Assembly (NCBI GenBank): GCA_030697175.1
Contig: JAUYQR010000014.1
Location: forward strand, 38,213 to 102,212
Reading direction: 5' to 3'
DNA length: 64,000 nt
From: Paracoccaceae bacterium
Lineage (GTDB): Bacteria > Pseudomonadota > Alphaproteobacteria > Rhodobacterales > Rhodobacteraceae
Below, piece by piece: positions 55,101 through 63,847 of the stretch (position 1 is the first letter of the stretch; every line of letters starts with the position of its first letter). Both the position numbers and the translations under genes were made by a program. A model generated the notes under the pieces. The model was not told the DNA's origin, searched no databases, and saw only the letters and a program-made list of their open reading frames with translations.

Positions 55101-55314
55101 TCCGGGGCGCGTTGGCAAAAGGCGGGTTTCCCGCAGGCCACTCGCGGGCCGGCCAATCGGCGGGCAGTTGCGCGGTTCCCTGCCCGGATTTCCCGCAATC
55201 TTGGATTTGCCACCGCGTTCGCCACTTGTGCGTTGCAATGCAGGGCCCCATTGGCTTTAAGGTGTCACAAAGAACAAGCGCAGGGTCACCTGCCGGATCA
55301 TCAGGGAGACGTGG
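55101..55314. other. Gap before the polyamine-type ABC operon
   Basis: A 214-base stretch with no convincing gene; short frames here are shadows. It must hold the promoter of the ABC operon; TTGCAATG near 55232 and GGCTTTAAGG near 55252 are possible -35/-10-like words, but the fit is weak. GGGAG lies before the GTG start at 55315. Confidence 0.45.
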
Positions 55315-56415
55315 GTGGCGGCTGAAACCCGGAACGACGCATTCGTCGCATTTGAACGTGTGCAGAAAAGCTACGATGGGGTCACCCTTGTCGTGAAGGA
55401 CTTGAACCTGAGCATCGGCAAGGGCGAGTTCCTGACGATGCTCGGCCCGTCGGGATCAGGCAAGACCACCTGTCTGATGATGCTGGCCGGGTTCGAGACG
55501 GCCACCAACGGCGAGATCCGGCTGGATGGCCAGCCGATCAACCAGGTGCCGCCGCACAAGCGCGGCATCGGCATGGTGTTCCAGAATTACGCACTGTTCC
55601 CGCACATGACGGTGGGCGAAAACCTGGCCTTTCCGCTGGAAGTGCGCGGCATGGGCAAATCGGACCGCGATGACAAGGTCAAGCGTGCGCTGGACATGGT
55701 GCAGATGTTCAGTTTCATCAACCGCCGCCCGGCGCAGTTGTCGGGCGGCCAGCAGCAGCGGATCGCCCTGGCGCGGGCCTTGGTGTTCGACCCGAAGCTG
55801 GTGCTGATGGACGAACCGCTTGGCGCGCTCGACAAGCAGTTGCGCGAACACATGCAGTTCGAGATCAAGCACTTGCACGAACGGCTGGGGATCACGGTGG
55901 TCTACGTGACCCACGATCAGGGCGAGGCCCTGACGATGAGCGACCGGGTGGCCGTGTTCAACGACGGGCGCATCCAGCAGCTTGCGACACCCTCGGACCT
56001 TTATGAGCGCCCGGAAAACAGCTTTGTCGCGCAGTTCATCGGCGAGAACAACAAGCTGCCCGGCACGATCGAGGAATTGTCCGGCGACAAGGCGCTGGTG
56101 CGGTTGCAGACGGGCGAGCTGATTGATGCAACACCCGTCAACGTGAAGCAGAAGGGCGCGGCGACGCTGGTCTCGATCCGGCCCGAGCGGGTGGAGTTCA
56201 AGCCCGAGATGATGCCGCCCGGCGCCCACATGATCGACGCCGAAGTGCTGGAGATCATCTACATGGGCGACATCCTGCGCGCGGTCCTGCGCGTCGCGGG
56301 GTCGGACGAGTTCGTGATGAAGATGCGCAATACGCTGGGCCAGACAAAGCTGGTGCCCGGGCAGAAGATCAAGGTGGGCTGGCATCCGCAGGACGCCCGC
56401 GCGCTCGATCCTTGA
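55315..56415 (+). CDS. ABC transporter ATP-binding protein (PotA-like)
   Basis: A 366-residue ATPase of the polyamine/iron-type family, with GPSGSGKTTCLMMLAG (Walker A, about 44-59), MVFQNYALFPHMTVGENLAFPL, LSGGQQQRIALARAL (signature), LVLMDEPLGALDKQLRE (Walker B) and a C-terminal TOBE domain (about 280-360). The start is GTG 55315, with GGGAG 7 bases upstream. It precedes the binding protein and two permeases; the substrate is probably a polyamine, but the family also transports other small cations. Confidence 0.93.
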   Translation: MAAETRNDAFVAFERVQKSYDGVTLVVKDLNLSIGKGEFLTMLGPSGSGKTTCLMMLAGFETATNGEIRLDGQPINQVPPHKRGIGMVFQNYALFPHMTVGENLAFPLEVRGMGKSDRDDKVKRALDMVQMFSFINRRPAQLSGGQQQRIALARALVFDPKLVLMDEPLGALDKQLREHMQFEIKHLHERLGITVVYVTHDQGEALTMSDRVAVFNDGRIQQLATPSDLYERPENSFVAQFIGENNKLPGTIEELSGDKALVRLQTGELIDATPVNVKQKGAATLVSIRPERVEFKPEMMPPGAHMIDAEVLEIIYMGDILRAVLRVAGSDEFVMKMRNTLGQTKLVPGQKIKVGWHPQDARALDP

Positions 56416-56486
56416 GAGGCCGCCGGGCGGCTGGCGCCCGTGCGGAGACTGTTTCCAAAAAGACCAACCAACTGGGAGAACCAAGA

Positions 56487-57557
56487 ATGAAGAAACTACT
56501 CGCACTTTCGACGGCGCTGACCGTCGTGGGCTTTGCCGCCCGTGCCGAGGTTGTGGTGATGTCGTGGGGCGGTGCCTACGGCGAAGCGCAGACCGAAGCG
56601 CATGTAAAGCCGTGGTCGGCTGCATCGGGCATTGCCGCCACGATGGTCGACAGCGACAACCCGGCCCCGGCCGTGAAGGCGATGGTCGAGGCTGGCAACG
56701 TCACGGTTGACGTGGCTTCGCTGGAGTATGCCGACGCGATCCGGCTTTGCGATGAAGGCATGCTGGAGCCGATCGACGTTGCGTCCTTGCCGGCTGGTGC
56801 CGATGGCACGCCTGCGGCGGACGATTTCCTTGCCGGCGCCGTGACTGAATGTGGCGTGTCGACGGACATCTGGTCGAACGTCTTTGCCTTTGACAGCAGC
56901 AAGATCACCGGCACCGTGCCGACCACCGCCGCCGACTTCTTCGACCTCGAGAAGTTCCCCGGCAAGCGTGGCTTGAAGAAAGGTGCCAAGGCGGTTCTGG
57001 AATTCGCGCTGATGGCAGACGGTGTACCGGCCGCGGAAGTCTACAACGTGCTGAACACCCCCGAAGGTGTGGACCGCGCCTTTGCCAAGCTGGACACCAT
57101 CAAGTCGGACGTCGTCTGGTGGGAAGCCGGCGCACAGGCTCCGCAGCTTTTGGCTGATGGCGAGGTCACAATGACCACCGCCTACAACGGCCGGATCTTC
57201 GCGGCGGCGATCAACGAAGGCAAGCCCTTCCAGATCGTCTGGGACGGGCAGGTCTACGAGAACGAGATGTACGCCATTCCGAAGGGCGCACCGAACAAGG
57301 ACGCGGCCCTTGAGTTCATCAAGTACGCGACCTCGACCGAAGGTCTGCGCGCGCAGGCCCAGCACATCTCTTACGGTCCGGCGCGCAAGTCCGCGCTGAA
57401 GGAAGAGCTGATCTTCAAGGACGGCAAGACCGTCATGGCACCGCACCTGCCGACCGCGCCCGAGAACATGGGCAACGCGCTGGAAACCTCGTCCGATTTC
57501 TGGGTCGACCATGACGCGGAACTGAACGAGCGCTTCCAGGCCTGGCTGGCGCAGTAA
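56487..57557 (+). CDS. ABC transporter substrate-binding protein (PotD/PotF-like)
   Basis: A 356-residue periplasmic binding protein with a Sec signal peptide (MKKLLALSTALTVVGFAARA). The mature chain begins EVVVMSWGGAYGEAQTEAHV and shows DVASLEYADAIRLCDEGMLEPID, NVFAFDSSKI, WWEAGAQAPQLLADGEVTMTTAYNGRIF in outline, all typical of the PotD/PotF cluster. ATG 56487 has GGGAGAA upstream; the longer frame from 56412 is rejected. A hairpin follows it before the permease genes. Confidence 0.93.
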   Translation: MKKLLALSTALTVVGFAARAEVVVMSWGGAYGEAQTEAHVKPWSAASGIAATMVDSDNPAPAVKAMVEAGNVTVDVASLEYADAIRLCDEGMLEPIDVASLPAGADGTPAADDFLAGAVTECGVSTDIWSNVFAFDSSKITGTVPTTAADFFDLEKFPGKRGLKKGAKAVLEFALMADGVPAAEVYNVLNTPEGVDRAFAKLDTIKSDVVWWEAGAQAPQLLADGEVTMTTAYNGRIFAAAINEGKPFQIVWDGQVYENEMYAIPKGAPNKDAALEFIKYATSTEGLRAQAQHISYGPARKSALKEELIFKDGKTVMAPHLPTAPENMGNALETSSDFWVDHDAELNERFQAWLAQ

Positions 57558-57566
57558 GCCGTTTTT

Positions 57567-57605
57567 CCGGGCGCGGGGGGAGACCCTCGCGCCCGGTCCT
57601 TTTTC
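57567..57605 (+). terminator. Attenuating hairpin after the PotD-like gene
   Basis: CCGGGCGCG (57567-57575) and CGCGCCCGG (57588-57596) form a 9-bp stem, then TCCTTTTT. It lies 9 bases after the binding protein stop and before the permeases, so partial termination would keep the binding protein in excess. Confidence 0.8.
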
Positions 57606-57623
57606 GTGAGAGACGAGGCAGGC

Positions 57624-58892
57624 ATGGCCGAGGCCACAGATCCGGTGACGCAGACGGCGTTGCTGACCACCGCTGACGGACGCCCCCTGAAAACGGCGCT
57701 GGCCGAGGCACAGGCCAAGGCGCGGCGGCGGGCGTTCCTTCTGGTGGTGCCGCTGATCCTGTTCGTGATCATGACCTTCCTCATTCCGATCGGCTACATG
57801 CTGAAACGGTCGTTCGAGCATGACGGCTTTGCGTCCTCGGCCCCGGCGATGGTGGCGTGGTTCGCGGCCAACCCGGATTTCGACCCGACCAATCCGCCCG
57901 AAGAGGCGTATGCCGCGCTGGTCAGCGATCTGGCGCGGATGCAGGTGGAAAAGACCACCGGGATGGCGGGCACCCGGATCAACTATTCCGTCCCCGGCAC
58001 GATCAGCCTGTTCAAGGGCGGGGCGCGGGCGGCAAAAAATCTGACACCACCGTTCAAGGAGGCGCTGCTGGCCGTGGACGCGGAATGGGGCCGCCCGGCG
58101 CTGTGGCGCGGGATGCAATCGGCAAGCCATGTCTACACGGCGGAATTCTATCTTGTCGCGTCCGACCGCAAGCTGACCGATGACGGCTGGGCGCGGGGCG
58201 GCGACAAGGAGCGGATCTATCTTTACCTTTTCTTCAAGACCTTCCTGATTTCGGGAATCATCACCTTCCTCTGCCTGCTTCTGGCCTTCCCGGTGGCGCA
58301 TCTGCTGGCGACGCTGCCAATGGCGAAATCGTCGCTGCTGATGATCTTCGTGCTGCTGCCATTCTGGACCTCGCTTCTGGTGCGCACGACCTCGTGGATC
58401 GCGCTGTTGCAAGAGCAGGGCGTCGCGAACGACCTTCTGGTGGCGCTGGGGCTGATCACCGAGGAGGGCCGGTTGACGATGATGTACAACATGACCGGCA
58501 CTATCGTTGCGATGACGCATGTGCTGCTGCCGTTCATGATCCTGCCGTTGTATTCGGTGATGAAGGTCATCCCGCCAAGCTATGCCCGCGCCGCGCGCAG
58601 CCTTGGCGCGACCTCGTGGACCACGTTCCGCCGGGTCTATCTGCCGCAGACGCTGCCCGGCATCGCGGCAGGGTCGCTCCTGGTCTTCATCCTTGCGGTT
58701 GGCTACTACATCACGCCCGCGCTGGTCGGCGGGGCGGATGGCCAGTTGATCTCGAACCTGATCAGTTTCCACATGTCGAAATCGAACTGGTCGCTGGCGG
58801 CGGCAATCGCGGCCATGCTCTTGGCGTCGATCCTGCTTTTGTACTGGCTTTATGATCGTCTGGTCGGCATCGACCGGCTGAAGTTCGGCTGA
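57624..58892 (+). CDS. ABC transporter permease (PotB-like)
   Basis: A 422-residue permease, with a longer N-terminal region than usual (about 130 extra residues including TADGRPLKTALAEAQ and a loop around ERIYLYLFFK). The last 200 residues show PotB-type helices and the EAA loop (YARAARSLGATSWTTFRRVYLPQTLPG). ATG 57624 is preferred over GTG 57606. It overlaps no gene but precedes the PotC-like gene by 10 bases. Confidence 0.92.
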   Translation: MAEATDPVTQTALLTTADGRPLKTALAEAQAKARRRAFLLVVPLILFVIMTFLIPIGYMLKRSFEHDGFASSAPAMVAWFAANPDFDPTNPPEEAYAALVSDLARMQVEKTTGMAGTRINYSVPGTISLFKGGARAAKNLTPPFKEALLAVDAEWGRPALWRGMQSASHVYTAEFYLVASDRKLTDDGWARGGDKERIYLYLFFKTFLISGIITFLCLLLAFPVAHLLATLPMAKSSLLMIFVLLPFWTSLLVRTTSWIALLQEQGVANDLLVALGLITEEGRLTMMYNMTGTIVAMTHVLLPFMILPLYSVMKVIPPSYARAARSLGATSWTTFRRVYLPQTLPGIAAGSLLVFILAVGYYITPALVGGADGQLISNLISFHMSKSNWSLAAAIAAMLLASILLLYWLYDRLVGIDRLKFG

Positions 58893-58902
58893 GGAGAACA
58901 TC

Positions 58903-59874
58903 ATGGCCCTGCCGACCTATGCCTCGCCGCTGGAACGCATCTGGTATTACACCTACATCGTGATCTGCGTGCTGGTGTTCCTGTTCCTGATCGCGCCGAT
59001 CCTGATCGTGATCCCGCTGTCGTTCAACGCCGAGCCGTATTTCACCTTTACCCCGAAGATGCTGGCCTTCGACCCCGCAGGCTACGGCTTGCGCTGGTAT
59101 GACGCGCTTTTGACGCTGGGCCATCCGAACGCCGACGCGGTGCGCGACGGGGCGTGGTGGACGACGGTGTGGGAACGCTCGACCTGGGTGCAGGCGGCGA
59201 AGAATTCGTTCTGGGTCGGGCTTTGGGCGACGATCCTGGCGACCACGCTTGGCACCATCGCGGCGCTCGGCTTGAGCCGCCCGGAGATGCCGTATCGGCG
59301 CCTGATCATGGCGCTGATGATCAGCCCGATGATCGTGCCGATCATCATCATCGCGGTCGGGATGAGCTTTTTCTACGCCAAGGCCTGCGTCGCACCGGAC
59401 AGCGCCTGGTTTTCGGTGTTCGGGATGTTCCTGAGCGAGAAGGGATGTCTGGCAAACTCGCACCTCGGGGTGATCGTCGCCCATGCGGTGCTGGGGATAC
59501 CTTTCGTCATCATCACCGTGACGGCGACGCTGTCGGGGTTTGACCAGTCGCTGATCCGGGCGGCGCATTCGCTGGGGGCGAACCCGCGCACGACGTTCTT
59601 CAAGGTGATCATGCCGTTGATCCTGCCGGGGGTGATTTCGGGGGCCTTGTTTGCCTTTGTCACCTCGTTCGACGAGGTGGTGGCGGTGCTGTTCATCGCC
59701 GGTCCCGATCAGCAGACCATCCCGCGGCAGATGTTCAACGGCATCCGCGAGGCGATCTCGCCGGCGATCCTGGCGGTGGCGACGATCCTTGTGGTGATCT
59801 CGGTGATGCTGTTGGCGACGGTGGAGCTGCTGCGGCGCCGGTCGGACAGGCTGCGCGGCGTGACCGGTCGCTGA
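58903..59874 (+). CDS. ABC transporter permease (PotC-like)
   Basis: A 323-residue permease with six helices. It starts with IWYYTYIVICVLVFLFLIAPIL, has the EAA-type loop (IRAAHSLGANPRTTFFKVIMPLILPG, about 215-240) and a C-terminal helix. It is the fourth and last gene of the operon (ATPase, binding protein, two permeases) and ends 4 bases from the convergent AEC transporter gene. Confidence 0.93.
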   Translation: MALPTYASPLERIWYYTYIVICVLVFLFLIAPILIVIPLSFNAEPYFTFTPKMLAFDPAGYGLRWYDALLTLGHPNADAVRDGAWWTTVWERSTWVQAAKNSFWVGLWATILATTLGTIAALGLSRPEMPYRRLIMALMISPMIVPIIIIAVGMSFFYAKACVAPDSAWFSVFGMFLSEKGCLANSHLGVIVAHAVLGIPFVIITVTATLSGFDQSLIRAAHSLGANPRTTFFKVIMPLILPGVISGALFAFVTSFDEVVAVLFIAGPDQQTIPRQMFNGIREAISPAILAVATILVVISVMLLATVELLRRRSDRLRGVTGR

Positions 59875-59878
59875 GGCG

Positions 59879-60817
59879 TCAGGGCAGGATCTGCAGCCAG
59901 AACCACGTGGTCACGATGCTGAGGCCGGTGGCCATCAGCACGGTCGATGCGGCCACCCGCTTGGCCACGCCGTAGAGGTTGGCAAAGACATAGGCGTTGA
60001 CACCGGGTGCCATCGCGGCGGTGATCACGGCGGACCGCAGCGCGGGCGTGTCGAGGTGGAACACCTGGGTGCCGAGCGTCCAGGTGATCGCCGGGTGCAG
60101 GATCAGCGAGATGGCCGACAGCGTGGCGATGGCACGCAGGTCGCCCTCGGGCTTGTAGCGGTAAAGGACGCCACCAAGGCCGAAAAGCGCTGCGGGCAGG
60201 GCGGCGCGGATCACCATGTCGATCGCCGACCACGCGATGGCGGGCAAGGGCAGGCCGGAAAGGTTGACGGCAAAGCCGCAGAGGATGCCGATGACAAGGG
60301 GTTGGCACAGGATCGCACGGGCAACCTGCCGCGCGAGGGCGAGGGCCGAAAGGCCAAGGCCGCGCGACCGCGCCAGTTCCATGCAGGTGATGCCGAAGGC
60401 GTAGAACACCGGTGCATGGATGGAGATGATCGCGACATTGCCGGTCAGTGCGCCTGTGCCATAAGCGCGTTCGGTGATCGGCAGGCCGAGGAGGAGCGAG
60501 TTGGAAAAGAGGCCGACGAAGCCGAAGGCGATGCTGTCGGTCAAGGGGCGGTCGAACACCAGTCGCGCGGCGGCGAACCCGGCGCCAAAGCCCGACAGCG
60601 CGCCGATGTAGAACGAGAGCATCAGACCCGCGTCGTAAGCCTGGCCGAGATCGAGCCGGGCGATGGAGGCAAAGAGGAGAAGGGGTAGGGCGAAGCCTTG
60701 CGCGAAGTGCATCACGCCGTCGACCGAGGTATCCTTGAAGCCAAGCCAGCGCGCGGCGACGTAGCCGAAGCCTATCACGAGAAAGACCGGGAGGATGACG
60801 TCGAGAAGCGCGCTCAT
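59879..60817 (-). CDS. AEC-family transporter
   Basis: A 312-residue membrane protein of the auxin efflux carrier (AEC) family, with about ten helices in two halves. The N-terminal LLDVILPVFLVIGFGYVAARWLG and internal GLFSNSLLLGLPITERAYG are family signatures. Bacterial members transport malonate, malate or other organic acids; this one's substrate is not visible. A short GC hairpin lies immediately upstream. Confidence 0.88.
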   Translation of the reverse strand: MSALLDVILPVFLVIGFGYVAARWLGFKDTSVDGVMHFAQGFALPLLLFASIARLDLGQAYDAGLMLSFYIGALSGFGAGFAAARLVFDRPLTDSIAFGFVGLFSNSLLLGLPITERAYGTGALTGNVAIISIHAPVFYAFGITCMELARSRGLGLSALALARQVARAILCQPLVIGILCGFAVNLSGLPLPAIAWSAIDMVIRAALPAALFGLGGVLYRYKPEGDLRAIATLSAISLILHPAITWTLGTQVFHLDTPALRSAVITAAMAPGVNAYVFANLYGVAKRVAASTVLMATGLSIVTTWFWLQILP

Positions 60818-60829
60818 GCCCGGCGAAGG

Positions 60830-60890
60830 GCGGGGGGTTTCACACCCCCCGCACCCCCCGTGGGATACTTCTGCAGAGAGGAAGATGATC
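60830..60890. repeat. REP-like GC hairpin between the AEC and MBL genes
   Basis: GCGGGGGG (60830-60837) and CCCCCCGC (60845-60852) make an 8-bp stem, then ACCCCCCGTGGGATACTTC and GAGGAAGATGA. I recall similar runs (a C-rich hairpin followed by GGATACTT ... AAGATGA) in many Rhodobacteraceae gaps. There is only one copy here, so the repeat status is not shown by this window. Confidence 0.45.
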
Positions 60891-60892
60891 GG

Positions 60893-61711
60893 TCAGGGCT
60901 GGTTGTCATAACTGATGACCATGCCGTCGAAGGCGGGGGCGATGTGGGGCGGCAGTTCGGCTTCGAGGGTGGCGTAGTCGAGGTCGTTGTGCATGTTCGT
61001 GAGGACCGCGCGGGCCGGTCTGGCGCGGGCGATCCAATCGAGCGTGAGGGCGAGGTGGGCGTGGGTCGGGTGCGGCTTGCGGCGAAGCGCGTCGACCACC
61101 CAGCAGTCGAGCCCGTCGAGGCAGGGCCAGCTATCGGTGGGGATTTCCACCGCGTCGGGCAGGTAGGCAAGGGGCCCGATGCGGAAGCCGAGGGCATCCA
61201 TCGCCCCGTGTTCGGCGCGGAACGGTGTCAGCGTCAGCGGGCCACCGGCGGCTGTCACGGTGACCGGGCCGTCGAGGGTGTGGAGATCGAGGATCGGCGG
61301 GTAGGGTGAGCCTTCGGGCTGGATGAAGGCGTAGCCGAAGCGCGACAGGAGCGCCTCTTGCGTCGGGCCGTCGGCCCAGACGGCAAGGCGGCTTCGGGTG
61401 TTGAACACGATCTGGCGCAGGTCGTCGATGCCATGCATGTGGTCGGCGTGGGAGTGGGTATAGACCACCGCGTCCAGCGTGCCGACGCCGGCATCCAGAA
61501 GCTGGTCGCGCATGTCGGGCGAGGTGTCGATCAGGACGCGGGTGGTGCCGGCCTCGGTCTGGCGCTCGACCAGCATCGAGCAGCGGCGGCGGCGGTTCTT
61601 CGGGTTCGCGGGGTCGCAGTCGCCCCAGTCGCCGCGGTTGTCCGGCCCGCCGAGGCGGGGCACGCCGCCCGAGGAGCCGCAGCCGAGGATGGTGAAGCGC
61701 AGGGTGGCCAT
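60893..61711 (-). CDS. MBL-fold metallo-hydrolase (PhnP/PqqB-like)
   Basis: A 272-residue metallo-beta-lactamase-fold hydrolase. It starts FTILGCGSSGGVPRLGG, has the metal motif THSHADHMHG (about 82-91), YLPDAVEIPTDS, and NMHNDLDYATLEAELP near the C-terminus. This pattern suggests the PhnP/cyclic phosphodiesterase or arylsulfatase-like branch; the precise substrate is unknown. Its ATG overlaps the TatD stop by 1 base (TGATG). Confidence 0.88.
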   Translation of the reverse strand: MATLRFTILGCGSSGGVPRLGGPDNRGDWGDCDPANPKNRRRRCSMLVERQTEAGTTRVLIDTSPDMRDQLLDAGVGTLDAVVYTHSHADHMHGIDDLRQIVFNTRSRLAVWADGPTQEALLSRFGYAFIQPEGSPYPPILDLHTLDGPVTVTAAGGPLTLTPFRAEHGAMDALGFRIGPLAYLPDAVEIPTDSWPCLDGLDCWVVDALRRKPHPTHAHLALTLDWIARARPARAVLTNMHNDLDYATLEAELPPHIAPAFDGMVISYDNQP

Positions 61712-62544
61712 CAGGCGGGCCTCGCTTTCGGGAAGAGCCGGTCGAAGTTGGCGGTGGTGGCGGCGGCGAAGTCTGCTTCGGAAATGTGGAAGACCTGCGC
61801 GCCGGCCTTGGCGGTAAAGGCGGTGTAGGCCGGTTCGTTGCGCCGGCCCCGGTAGGGCGGCGGGGCGAGGTAGGGGCTGTCGGTTTCCAGAAGGACACGG
61901 TCGAGGGGGGCGCGGGCGAAGATGTCGCGCAAGGGCTGGCTTTTGGGAAAGGCGGCGATGCCGGACATCGAAAGGTAAAAACCGAGGTCGAGCGCGGCCT
62001 GCGCAAGCGTGGCGCCGGAGGAAAAGCAGTGCATGACGCAGGTGTAGGGCTTGGCCCGGTAGCCTGCGGTCAGGAGGGCAGCCATGTCGTCGTCGGCGTC
62101 GCGGGCGTGGATGATGAGCGGCAGGCAGGTTTCCTGCGCGGCTTCGATGTGGATGCGCAGCGAGGTCTGCTGAATGGCCTTGCTGTCGGCGGTGTAGTGG
62201 TAGTCGAGCCCGGTTTCGCCGATGCCGACCATTTTCGGATGCCGCGCAATGGCAATCAGTTGGTCGAGCGTCGCGAGCGGCTCTTCGGTGGCACTCATCG
62301 GGTGGGTGCCGGCCGCGTAATAGACCTGTGGGTAGGCCTCGGCGATGGCCCGGACCTGCGGTTCGTTGCGCAGCCGCGTGCAGATCGTCACCATCCGGGT
62401 GACGCCTGCAGCCGTGGCGCGGGCGATGACCTCGGGCAGTTCCTCGGCAAAGTCGGGGAAGTCGAGGTGGCAGTGGCTGTCCACTAGGTCGGGGGGCAGT
62501 TCGGGGGGCAATTCAGGGGGCAATTCGGGGGGCATCGGGGTCAC
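61711..62544 (-). CDS. tatD: TatD-family metal-dependent DNase
   Basis: A 277-residue TatD-type metallo-hydrolase (DNA 3'-5' exonuclease in E. coli). DSHCHLDFPDF (His-x-His, about 22-32), IGETGLDYHYT (Glu) and LIIHARDAD, then CMHCFSSGATLAQAA and LETDSPYLAPPPYRGRRNEP (the Asp) complete the metal site. The start is GTG 62544, overlapping the holB stop, or ATG 62535. The first residues are a PPEL repeat from a 12-bp minisatellite. Confidence 0.92.
   Translation of the reverse strand: MTPMPPELPPELPPELPPDLVDSHCHLDFPDFAEELPEVIARATAAGVTRMVTICTRLRNEPQVRAIAEAYPQVYYAAGTHPMSATEEPLATLDQLIAIARHPKMVGIGETGLDYHYTADSKAIQQTSLRIHIEAAQETCLPLIIHARDADDDMAALLTAGYRAKPYTCVMHCFSSGATLAQAALDLGFYLSMSGIAAFPKSQPLRDIFARAPLDRVLLETDSPYLAPPPYRGRRNEPAYTAFTAKAGAQVFHISEADFAAATTANFDRLFPKARPA
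62491..62536. repeat. 12-bp minisatellite at the tatD N-terminus
   Basis: Units GGGGGGCARTTC at 62491-62502, 62503-62514 and 62515-62526 (the last starting A), then a partial one to 62536. In the minus frame they encode repeated Pro-Pro-Glu-Leu. The 12-bp unit keeps the frame, so copy number can change without a frameshift. Confidence 0.9.
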
Positions 62545-63671
62545 CTTGAGGCGAGGGTGCCCGCCGTCTCGTCGATCTGGAGGAGCATATCCATGAGAAG
62601 GGCGGCAGGGTCAAGGTTGACCGCCTTGCCGCGGCGGGCGCGTGCGGAGAGGTGTTGGGCGAGGTCGGCCCACTGGCGCGCGGCGGCGGGGGTGGGGGAG
62701 AGGCGGGCGAGAAGCTGGGCCTCGTTCGGCGCGGCTTCGGGCGGGGTCTGGTGGAGAGTGCCGGTGCGGGCGAGGCGGGCGAGGAAGAGGTCGATCAGGG
62801 TGACGAGAAGGTCGAAGGTCTCGGCGGCCCCCCGGGCACCGGCGATGTCGGCCAGCGCGAGGGCTTGCGCGCGGTCGAGGCGGGGGAGGGTGGCGAAGAG
62901 GCGGATGAGGGCGGTGTAAAGCGTGAGACCGTCGAGGTTGGTGAGGCGGAAGGCTTCGCCCACGGAGCCTGCGGACAGTTCGGCGAGGGCCTGGGTATCC
63001 GCAGGCGCGACGGAGCCGCCGGCGGCGGTAAGGGCTGCGGCGAGGTCGTCGGGGCCGAGGGGGGAAAGGCGCAGCTCGCGGCAGCGCGAGCGGATGGTGG
63101 GCAGCAGGCGGGCGGGCTGGTGCGCGATGAGGAGGAGGGTGACGCGGGCGGGGGGTTCTTCGAGGAGTTTCAGGAGCGCGTTGGCGGCGGCGGTGTTCAA
63201 CTCGTCAAGGCTGTCGATGATCGCGACGCGGCGGCCGCCATCGGCGGCAGAGAGGGAGAAGAACGACTTCATCTTGCGCACCTCGTCGACCGAGATGACC
63301 TGGGAGAGCGCGGTTTCCTTTTCGTTGGGACCGCGGCGCAGAAGGAAGAGGCGGGGTTCTGCCAGTTGAAGCAGGCGGCGGGCGACGGGGTTCGCGGGGG
63401 CGATGTCGAGCGTGGTGGGCGGCGGCGGGGCGAACATGCCGCCGTCATCGTCGGGAGTGGCGAGCAGGAACCGGGCGATGCGCCAGGCGAGGGTTGCCTT
63501 GCCGGTGCCTTTGGGGCCGGTGAGCATCCAGGCGTGGTGGAGGCGGCCGGTGGTGAAGGCCGAAAGCACCTCGGCCTCGGCGGCGGCGTGACCGTAGAGA
63601 TGCGCGGTTTCCCGTGGGTGGGGGGCACCTTCGATGCGGTCGGGATCGGGGAGGGGGTCGGTGGCGGCCAT
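62541..63671 (-). CDS. holB: DNA polymerase III delta' subunit
   Basis: A 376-residue clamp-loader subunit. An AAA+ domain has HAWMLTGPKGTGKATLAWRIARFLL (Walker A variant GPKGTGKAT, about 51-60), the SRC-type sensor and LNTAAANALLKLLEEPP (about 155), and a C-terminal helical domain. As in other delta' subunits, Walker A is altered, and the four-Cys zinc module seen in gamma and many delta' chains is not evident. It heads a holB-tatD-MBL operon (overlapping stops and starts). Confidence 0.92.
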   Translation of the reverse strand: MAATDPLPDPDRIEGAPHPRETAHLYGHAAAEAEVLSAFTTGRLHHAWMLTGPKGTGKATLAWRIARFLLATPDDDGGMFAPPPPTTLDIAPANPVARRLLQLAEPRLFLLRRGPNEKETALSQVISVDEVRKMKSFFSLSAADGGRRVAIIDSLDELNTAAANALLKLLEEPPARVTLLLIAHQPARLLPTIRSRCRELRLSPLGPDDLAAALTAAGGSVAPADTQALAELSAGSVGEAFRLTNLDGLTLYTALIRLFATLPRLDRAQALALADIAGARGAAETFDLLVTLIDLFLARLARTGTLHQTPPEAAPNEAQLLARLSPTPAAARQWADLAQHLSARARRGKAVNLDPAALLMDMLLQIDETAGTLASR

Positions 63672-63729
63672 GCCGGGGAGATTGCACGGCGAGGGTGGCG
63701 GGGGGAAGGGGGGTTTTGTGGGCCAGCCG

Positions 63730-63802
63730 CTGTCCCACGGTGGGACAGGGACGGGAATTATGGCAAATCAACGGGTTGGGAGGAGCATTAGGGAGTTGTT
63801 AA
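63730..63802. repeat. Three-part intergenic module, copy 2
   Basis: CTGTCCCAC-G-GTGGGACAG (63730-63748, a 19-bp palindrome), TCAACGGGTTG (63768-63778) and TTGTTAA (63796-63802). Copy 1 is at 36792-36864. From each palindrome centre (36801 and 63739) the second part starts 28 or 29 bases later and the third exactly 57 bases later. Confidence 0.75.
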
Positions 63803-63847
63803 GGGTGTGGAGAGGGTCGGAGGCTGTTGCGTGCGGGGAGCGGCGGG

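Noticed and set aside
56496..58904. 802-codon minus-strand frame opposite the polyamine operon
   Set aside because: Antisense shadow rich in Arg, His and Gln; the transporter genes on the plus strand are unambiguous.
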